Below, piece by piece: positions 1 through 4,842 of a stretch of DNA of 6,947 nt. Numbering within the stretch: position 1 is the stretch's first letter; each line of letters opens with the position of its first letter. The notes under the pieces are model-generated. The model ran no database searches, was not told where the DNA came from, and saw only the letters and a list, made by a program, of their open reading frames with translations. The position numbers and the translations under genes were made by a program. The stretch comes from Deltaproteobacteria bacterium (GTDB lineage Bacteria; Desulfobacterota; Binatia; UBA12015), in assembly GCA_003447545.1 (NCBI GenBank), contig DLYX01000077.1, positions 1 through 6,947 of the forward strand, in the 5' to 3' direction.

Positions 1-1508
1 CCAAGCGTAGCGGGCATGAGCACGTGCAATCCTTCTCGCGCGGGAAGCCGACCAGTCGGCTCAAGAAGGGTCGCAAGATCCGGGGGACAGGGACCTCGAT
101 CGAATTCCATCCGGATCCCAAGATCTTCTCGAAGGTGAAGTTCAATCCCACGACGATTGCGGATCGCCTGGAGGCCAAGGCTTATCTGCATCAGGGCCTG
201 ACGGTCGTTTTTGAGGACAAGGCGAACAGCACCAAGCAGACCTACCATTATGAGGAAGGAATTCGCGCCTATCTCGAAAAACAACTCGAGGCAGGCAAGC
301 GGAAGCGAATTCCGGCAGAGACTTTCCATGCGGCGAAGGAAAGCGAAGGCGTCCGAATGGAATGCGCTCTGGCCTGGACAGAGGACCCTAACGAAGAATT
401 CGCATCGTTCGTGAACAGCATTCCGACCGGCGACGGCGGGACTCATGAAAACGGTCTGAAATCGGGCCTCGTCAAGGCGGTGCGCAACTATCTCGAGATT
501 CATAGTCTGGTGCCTCGGGGTCTGGCGATCACGGCGGACGATGTCCGCGAGGGTGTCGTGGGGATCCTGTCCTGTTTCATGCCGGAGCCGCAGTTTCAGG
601 GGCAGACGAAGGACCGACTCAACAACCCGGAGGTGGCTGCCGCGGTGGACTCCTTTATCAGGAGCGCTGTCGAGAACTGGCTCAATGGAAACCCTTCGTC
701 GGCAGAGGCGATCTCCAACCGGGTGATCCTCGCAGCCCGTGCGCGGAATGCTTCTCGTGCAGCGGCCAAAGAAGTCGCGCGCAAAAGCGCTGTATCCCAT
801 CGACTCAATCTTCCCGGGAAGCTTGCGGATTGTTCTTCCACAGATCCGCGAAAGTCCGAACTCTTTTTGGTGGAAGGCGAGTCAGCGGGAGGGTCCGCCA
901 AGCAGGCGCGGGATCGCAAGTTTCAGGCAATCCTGCCTCTGCGGGGCAAGGTCCTGAATACCGAGACCGCGAGTCGAGCAAAAGTGCTGGCGAATGCGGA
1001 GCTCGCAGACATCGTCAAGGCTATGGGCTGTGGCCTCGGCTCGGACTATGACGCCAATAAGCTGCGCTATCACAAACTCGTTTTGCTTATGGACGCGGAT
1101 TCCGACGGGCACCATATTGCCACCTTGCTGCTCACCTTTTTTTACCGACATATGCCGCAGTTGATTGCGGATGGGCACCTCTTTCTGGCGGTTCCGCCGC
1201 TTTATCGTGTCGATATCGGGAAAGAGACGCACTGGGCGCAGGACGAAGAGGAGAAGGCTTCGATCGTGGCCAAGTCCAAGAGCCGCGCGATCCCGCAGGT
1301 CACCCGATTCAAGGGATTGGGGGAGATGAACCCCGACACGTTGAAGCTCACCACTCTGAATCCGGATTCGCGTGCGATGCTGCGCGTGACGATCGATGAC
1401 GCCGGCACGACCAATACAATGATCAGCTCGCTGATGGGACGCGATGTCGCGCCGCGCTATGAGCTGATTATGGAACGAGCGGCGGCCGTCGCTGACGTGG
1501 ATATTTGA
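1..1508 (+). CDS. parE: DNA topoisomerase IV subunit B (ParE-type), 5'-truncated by the window edge
   Basis: ATP-dependent type IIA topoisomerase subunit; it would pair with a ParC/GyrA subunit to pass DNA duplexes and resolve replicated chromosomes in the cytoplasm. About 501 residues are visible, reading in frame from base 3. The family is about 630-650 residues, so the GHKL ATPase domain is mostly missing to the left, and the GTG at 24 is an internal Val. The S5-like transducer domain is seen first, with the ATP-contacting QTK loop at 603-611. Then comes the TOPRIM domain, with the catalytic Glu in VEGESAGG (870-893) and the metal-binding DADSDG (1092-1109), followed by KGLGEM (1311-1328) and a C-terminal tail ending in DVDI. 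The QSFSRG and GT..EFHPDP.IF stretches after the left edge, and VDIGKETHWA near 1208-1237, favour ParE over GyrB, but the paralogues are close and GyrB is not excluded. The usual EGDSAGG reads EGESAGG. It is complete and unbroken inside the window. Confidence 0.88.
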   Translation, partial: KRSGHEHVQSFSRGKPTSRLKKGRKIRGTGTSIEFHPDPKIFSKVKFNPTTIADRLEAKAYLHQGLTVVFEDKANSTKQTYHYEEGIRAYLEKQLEAGKRKRIPAETFHAAKESEGVRMECALAWTEDPNEEFASFVNSIPTGDGGTHENGLKSGLVKAVRNYLEIHSLVPRGLAITADDVREGVVGILSCFMPEPQFQGQTKDRLNNPEVAAAVDSFIRSAVENWLNGNPSSAEAISNRVILAARARNASRAAAKEVARKSAVSHRLNLPGKLADCSSTDPRKSELFLVEGESAGGSAKQARDRKFQAILPLRGKVLNTETASRAKVLANAELADIVKAMGCGLGSDYDANKLRYHKLVLLMDADSDGHHIATLLLTFFYRHMPQLIADGHLFLAVPPLYRVDIGKETHWAQDEEEKASIVAKSKSRAIPQVTRFKGLGEMNPDTLKLTTLNPDSRAMLRVTIDDAGTTNTMISSLMGRDVAPRYELIMERAAAVADVDI

Positions 1509-1547
1509 TCTATTGAGGGTGGCGCGCGGAAGCGTTAGCCATTCAGG

Positions 1548-1868
1548 ATGATCGAGGAAGTTGAGGCAAAAGACGCGGCCGAGCGGATTGCGGCCACTCC
1601 CGGTGCAGTTCTTCTGGATGTGCGCGAGGATGAAGAGCTGCGTATCGTGGCGGTCGAGGGGGCAACGCATATCCCGATGGGTGATATTCCCGGCCGGATC
1701 GCCGAGTTGGATCCGGATACCGAGATTTATTGTCTTTGCCACCATGGGATGAGGAGCGCCCAAGTGGCCGGATTTCTCGTGCAGCAGGGTTTCGAGAAAG
1801 TCCGGAATGTCCGCGGCGGAATCGATGCGTGGGCAATCTTCGTCGACGAATCACTGCCGCGGTATTGA
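1548..1868 (+). CDS. Single-domain rhodanese-like sulfurtransferase
   Basis: A 106-residue protein made of one rhodanese domain, similar in length to GlpE-like proteins. Such proteins move sulfane sulfur (or selenium) through a cysteine persulfide in the cytoplasm; the donor and acceptor here are unknown. The N-terminal LLDVRE motif (residues 22-27) is the CH2A-like strand. The active-site loop is CHHGMRS (64-70) with predicted catalytic Cys64, and a second Cys lies two residues before it (Cys62). The C-terminal GGIDAWA and the ending SLPRY are typical of this subfamily. There is no signal peptide or membrane segment. ATG at 1548 is the first start after an in-frame TAG at 1536-1538. No good Shine-Dalgarno sequence lies at normal spacing: the only nearby AGG touches the ATG. 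It follows the topoisomerase gene by 39 bp and precedes the hydrolase by 5 bp, so co-transcription is plausible. It has no P-loop domain, so it is not the tRNA 2-selenouridine synthase SelU. Confidence 0.9.
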   Translation: MIEEVEAKDAAERIAATPGAVLLDVREDEELRIVAVEGATHIPMGDIPGRIAELDPDTEIYCLCHHGMRSAQVAGFLVQQGFEKVRNVRGGIDAWAIFVDESLPRY

Positions 1869-1870
1869 GG
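1867..1870 (+). promoter_or_regulatory. Ribosome binding site GAGG overlapping the rhodanese stop codon
   Basis: GAGG begins inside the rhodanese stop (TGA, 1866-1868). It lies 3 nt before the ATG at 1874 and 9 nt before an in-frame GTG at 1880. The spacing fits the GTG better, while codon preference favours the ATG; the two starts differ by two residues. The overlap with the upstream stop suggests translational coupling (inference). Confidence 0.45.
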
Positions 1871-1873
1871 CCC

Positions 1874-2755
1874 ATGCCCGTGGCGTTCGAGGCGGGTCAG
1901 GCTCATAGTCTGGCGATCGATGGACTGAAGCTGCACGCACGCTCTTATGGCGGCAACGTCGGCACGCCGGCCTTGATGTTTCTGCATGGCGGCATGGCGC
2001 ATACCGCATTCTTCGACCCATTGGCGTCTTTCCTGACCTCCGTGACGCGTCCGTTCTCGATGGATCGGCGAGGCCACGGGGATAGCGATTGGACCGAGAA
2101 GGAGAACTACGGGTTTCGACGGGATGTCGAGGATCTCGAGGAGGCCTGCACCCAACTCGACCCGGGCCCCTGGATTCTCGTGGGCCATTCGCAAGGGGGG
2201 GTCTTGACGGTCCCGACCCTGCTCCGCGACAATCTGCCGATTGCCGGCGCCGTCCTCCTGGACATCCCCTACGACCCGATGGCTCCGGAGATGCGCAAGA
2301 CCGGGGATCGATTGCGGCGGATTCCGCAAATTCGTTATCCCTCCGAGGCCACCGCCAAGCGCGGCTTCCAGCCATACCCCCTGCCCCATCGAGCTCCCGA
2401 CAACGTCGTGAAATATCTCGCCGACCGAAGTTTTCGTCCGTCGGGGGATGGCGGTTTCTACTCGAAATTTCATTGGACGAGGATGCGCGCGCTCCGCGAA
2501 CACGATGCGGGCTTGCTCGAGGATTTCCCTGAGCAGTTCCGTCGTATCTCTTGCCCGGTACTCGCTGTTCGCGGGGGGGATTCCACGATTCTCTCAGCCG
2601 AGGATCATGCGGAAATGGTCAGGCGGCTGCCCGAGGGGCGCGGCGTCACGCTTCCTGAAGCGACGCATAGCCTGCATCTGGAACAGCCTGAGGCTGTGGC
2701 CGCAGCGATCGCAGATTTTCTGACGGAGCTCCCCGAGTGCCGACCTGACGCCTAA
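1874..2755 (+). CDS. Alpha/beta hydrolase fold protein
   Basis: A 293-residue cytoplasmic hydrolase of the alpha/beta fold, substrate unknown (ester, lactone, epoxide or C-C bond hydrolases all share this fold). Visible landmarks are the oxyanion-hole HGG at residues 38-40, DRRGHGDSD at 64-72, the nucleophile elbow GHSQGG with Ser106, a cap region of roughly residues 130-215, the acid Asp236 in RGGDST, and the catalytic His265 in ATHSLHLEQPE near the C-terminus. The triad is therefore complete in the expected order. There is no secretion signal. ATG 1874 is chosen because a longer in-frame reading from TTG 1730 would lie inside the rhodanese gene and adds 48 residues with no family resemblance; GTG 1880 is an alternative. 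It sits 5 bp after the rhodanese gene, probably co-transcribed. Its stop (TAA, 2753-2755) overlaps the stop of the convergent permease gene. Length and motifs are normal for the family. Confidence 0.9.
   Translation: MPVAFEAGQAHSLAIDGLKLHARSYGGNVGTPALMFLHGGMAHTAFFDPLASFLTSVTRPFSMDRRGHGDSDWTEKENYGFRRDVEDLEEACTQLDPGPWILVGHSQGGVLTVPTLLRDNLPIAGAVLLDIPYDPMAPEMRKTGDRLRRIPQIRYPSEATAKRGFQPYPLPHRAPDNVVKYLADRSFRPSGDGGFYSKFHWTRMRALREHDAGLLEDFPEQFRRISCPVLAVRGGDSTILSAEDHAEMVRRLPEGRGVTLPEATHSLHLEQPEAVAAAIADFLTELPECRPDA
2752..2755. other. 4-bp overlap of convergent stop codons (CTAA)
   Basis: The hydrolase TAA (2753-2755, + strand) and the permease TAG (read from 2754 to 2752, - strand) share the tetranucleotide CTAA. 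No intergenic space remains here, so any transcription terminator for either gene must lie inside the other's coding sequence. Confidence 0.95.
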
Positions 2756-3792
2756 GGCTTGGCGTCGGCGAAGTTGCCCGAAAGAAGCTGTGCGAGAGGG
2801 CGGGTTTGCGTCATTCGACCGAAGAGAATTCGCATCACGGCGGTGATCGGTGTGGCCAGTAACATGCCGACAACGCCCCAAAGAACGCCCCAAACCATCA
2901 GCGCCACGAGAATGGCGACGGGATGCAATTCCAGTGAATCACCCATCACCAAGGGTTCCACGACGTTTCCGATGCCGAAGTGAATCGTCCCGGGAATCAA
3001 GATCGCCGCGAGGCCTGTGCCGAGACCGATTTCCGGATTCAGCAAGAGGATCGGGAGCGGTAGAAGTGTTGAAATCACCGACCCGACTGTCGGGATGAAG
3101 TTCAGAAGGAAGGCAAAGAGCCCAAACACAAGCGCCAACTCTACCCCAAGCAGGTTCAGGCAGGCACCCACGAGCAGGCCGGTGATCGCAGACACGATCA
3201 CCTTGGCGACGAGAAAACTCTTGACCTGTTGTTCCGCCTGCCCCCACACGCCGGCTCGAGCTTGCCGGCCGCTGAAGCCGATCAGAAGGAATATGGAAAA
3301 GACCGATACCAGCAAAGCCTGCGACAAGAGGTCGAGAATCGCCGTAGTCGTGCCAACCAACATGCCGCTGACGGTTTCGAGCGGAATCTTGGCGAGAGGT
3401 TTCCGAATTTCGGCTTCGGTAATGCCGAATCGCTCCAAAGGCAGCACCTTGGTGGCCCAGTCCAGAAGTTGATTCATGCCCTTCTGGTATTCGCCAGCGC
3501 TCGCCGCCAGTTGGGTGACGGCACTCGACACGATCGTGAAGCCGAGTACGCAAAGTCCCGCTGCCAGAACCAGCGTGATGAATACGGCCAAGGCTTTCGG
3601 GAGGCGCATCCATCGCATCATCAGATCCGTTATCGGGGCCAGCCCCAGTGCCAGAAATGCGGCGAGAACAAACGGAATTACGACAGATTGGAGCCAATAC
3701 AGGGCCCCCCCCACGACGACGGCCGCGATCAGCAACTGGCATGTGGTCTGGATTTGCAGATCCGCGACGACGCTGGGGCTATCCTGCTTCAT
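2752..3792 (-). CDS. AI-2E family transporter (PerM/TqsA-like membrane protein)
   Basis: A 346-residue polytopic inner-membrane protein of the AI-2E (UPF0118) family. Members include TqsA, reported to export autoinducer-2, and homologues shown to act as Na+/H+ antiporters, so the substrate here cannot be named. Hydrophobic segments lie at about residues 18-35, 37-53, 66-88, 152-172, 196-214, 216-235, 236-251, 257-275 and 290-320. A soluble stretch covers about 95-150, the usual position of the family's large loop. Family hallmarks are NFIPTVGS (231-238), GNVVEPLVMG (275-284) and the C-terminal WGVLWGVVGMLLATP (301-315). The start is ATG at 3792: a strong GGAAGGAG lies just upstream, and this sequence would be inside the coding region if the in-frame GTG at 3807 were used. 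The gene is divergent from the crotonase and convergent with the hydrolase. There is no sign of truncation. Confidence 0.92.
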   Translation of the reverse strand: MKQDSPSVVADLQIQTTCQLLIAAVVVGGALYWLQSVVIPFVLAAFLALGLAPITDLMMRWMRLPKALAVFITLVLAAGLCVLGFTIVSSAVTQLAASAGEYQKGMNQLLDWATKVLPLERFGITEAEIRKPLAKIPLETVSGMLVGTTTAILDLLSQALLVSVFSIFLLIGFSGRQARAGVWGQAEQQVKSFLVAKVIVSAITGLLVGACLNLLGVELALVFGLFAFLLNFIPTVGSVISTLLPLPILLLNPEIGLGTGLAAILIPGTIHFGIGNVVEPLVMGDSLELHPVAILVALMVWGVLWGVVGMLLATPITAVMRILFGRMTQTRPLAQLLSGNFADAKP

Positions 3793-3796
3793 GTGG

Positions 3797-3804
3797 CTCC
3801 TTCC
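3797..3804 (-). promoter_or_regulatory. Shine-Dalgarno sequence of the AI-2E family gene
   Basis: On the minus strand GGAAGGAG ends 4 nt before the ATG at 3792. It is the strongest ribosome-binding site in the window and decides the start in favour of ATG 3792 over the upstream GTG 3807. Confidence 0.75.
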
Positions 3805-3807
3805 CAC

Positions 3808-3863
3808 GGCAACAGGGTTACGTCAATCAGCCCTGCTCGAGAGTGTCCGAATCTCCTGTTGCC
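3808..3863. repeat. 9-bp perfect inverted repeat in the permease leader
   Basis: GGCAACAGG (3808-3816) is matched by its exact reverse complement CCTGTTGCC (3855-3863), with a 38-bp spacer. The proximal arm ends 15 bp before the permease ATG and only 3 bp from its ribosome-binding site. It could be a split operator or a leader hairpin, and chance is also possible: a rough estimate gives about 0.1 such pairs expected in a region this size. Confidence 0.4.
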
Positions 3864-4038
3864 CGAACCGGCCACGGCGTAGCGAGAGGCCCGCAGAGCT
3901 GTGTCCCCGTTGCGCGGCGTTTCCCCAAGGCGGGTCATACGGACGGCCGCAGGTGCACGGAATTCATTGTCATAGCTTGCCTGGCGTCCCGAACGGCGAG
4001 AGCTTGTGACGGAATGCCGGATATGAGAAAGCGCAGTG

Positions 4039-4842
4039 ATGGCAACGCAGAAGACGGTCTTGGTGGAGCGCGAGGGTCGGATCCTGACCATCACATTGAA
4101 TCGACCGGAGAAGCTCAACGCCTATAACCAGGCGATGAAGGATGAGCTGCGAGCGGCGTGGATCGAGGTTCGTGACGATCCCGATATTTGGTGCACGATC
4201 ATCACAGGCGCTGGCCGGGCGTTCTCCAGCGGCGCAGACGTGTCCTCGCTGGAGAAGAAAAAGTTCATCAAGCCGGATCGGTTTCGTGAACTGGCCATGA
4301 TCGAAACGATTCGCGACCTGCCGACGCCGCGGCGGCTCGGAGTGATGAAGCCGGTAATCGCAGCGGTCAATGGCGTCTGTAACGGTAACCTCCTCGACCT
4401 GGTGACGGAGTCCGATATTCCGATCGCCTCCGATCGGGCCACTTTCATGGACTCTCATGTCTCGCTTGGATTTGTCTCGTCTCATGAGGTTGTTAATTTG
4501 GCACGTCGAATTCCGGTTGCCGCGGCAATGCGGATGGCACTGTTAGGCGCGAAGGAAAAGATGCCGGCTGATCGCGCTTTGCAGTTGGGGCTGATCACCG
4601 AGGTCGTGCCGCACGACGATCTGATGGCGCGTGCTCGAGAGTTGGCGGGTCTGGTTTGCGAGAACGCACCGCTCGCGGTCTGGGCAACCAAGATGGGGAT
4701 CGTCCGCGGGCTGGGCTTGCCCGTGGAGCAAGCGGAAGAGATCGCTGCGGGGTATCTCGAGATCGGCGAGCAGACCGAGGACCACGCGGAAGGCCCGCGC
4801 GCCTTTGCGGAGAAACGTCCTCCTCGTTGGAAGGGTCGCTAG
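4039..4842 (+). CDS. Crotonase-family protein (enoyl-CoA hydratase/isomerase) with non-canonical catalytic residues
   Basis: A 267-residue acyl-CoA enzyme of the crotonase superfamily, cytoplasmic and probably oligomeric. Family marks are LNRPEKLNAYN (20-30), the first oxyanion-hole segment GRAFSSGAD (59-67), the second KPVIAAVNGVCNG (104-116), and a C-terminal helix ending in EGPRAFAEKRPPRWKGR. Aligning by eye to mammalian and bacterial enoyl-CoA hydratases, the positions of the two catalytic glutamates (144 and 164 in rat mitochondrial hydratase) are Asp120 (in GNLLD) and His140 (in MDSHVSLG). The usual GGG of the second oxyanion segment reads GNL. Ordinary hydratase chemistry is therefore doubtful and the substrate unknown. 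Start: ATG 4039 directly follows an in-frame GTG at 4036; a weak GAG lies 11 nt upstream of the ATG. The gene is divergent from the permease, and its stop TAG overlaps the stop of the selD fusion gene. Confidence 0.9.
   Translation: MATQKTVLVEREGRILTITLNRPEKLNAYNQAMKDELRAAWIEVRDDPDIWCTIITGAGRAFSSGADVSSLEKKKFIKPDRFRELAMIETIRDLPTPRRLGVMKPVIAAVNGVCNGNLLDLVTESDIPIASDRATFMDSHVSLGFVSSHEVVNLARRIPVAAAMRMALLGAKEKMPADRALQLGLITEVVPHDDLMARARELAGLVCENAPLAVWATKMGIVRGLGLPVEQAEEIAAGYLEIGEQTEDHAEGPRAFAEKRPPRWKGR
4839..4842. other. 4-bp overlap of convergent stop codons (palindromic CTAG)
   Basis: The crotonase TAG (4840-4842, + strand) and the selD fusion TAG (read from 4841 to 4839, - strand) share CTAG, which is its own reverse complement and so encodes TAG on both strands. 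As at 2752-2755, no intergenic space is left for a terminator. Confidence 0.95.

Larger units (their letters stand above)
3793..4038. promoter_or_regulatory. Divergent intergenic region between the permease and crotonase genes
   Basis: These 246 bp separate two outward-pointing genes and must hold the promoter of each unless transcription enters from elsewhere. I cannot place convincing -35/-10 pairs. TTGACG on the minus strand (3826 down to 3821) resembles a -35 box, but no -10 sits at the right distance. The region holds the inverted repeat described separately. No small gene with a plausible ribosome-binding site or RNA-gene fold was recognised. The only start-site cue for the crotonase is a weak GAG at 4025-4027. 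Confidence 0.5.

Noticed and set aside
882..1763. Open frame on the - strand (293 codons) opposite the topoisomerase and rhodanese genes
   Set aside because: It runs antisense across two well-supported genes, has Arg/His-rich low-information composition and no recognisable motif.
1730..1873. N-terminal extension of the hydrolase from TTG 1730
   Set aside because: The extension lies inside the rhodanese coding sequence and has no family resemblance; ATG 1874 or GTG 1880 fits the family start.
2939..3742. Open frame on the - strand in another phase of the permease gene, plus + strand frames at 3229-3882 and 3476-4009
   Set aside because: These are out-of-frame or antisense readings of the AI-2E gene. 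Their translations are Arg/Pro/Ser-rich without hydrophobic segments or motifs.
3793..3807. GTG start at 3807 for the permease
   Set aside because: It would place the strong GGAAGGAG ribosome-binding site inside the coding region; ATG 3792 is correctly spaced after it.
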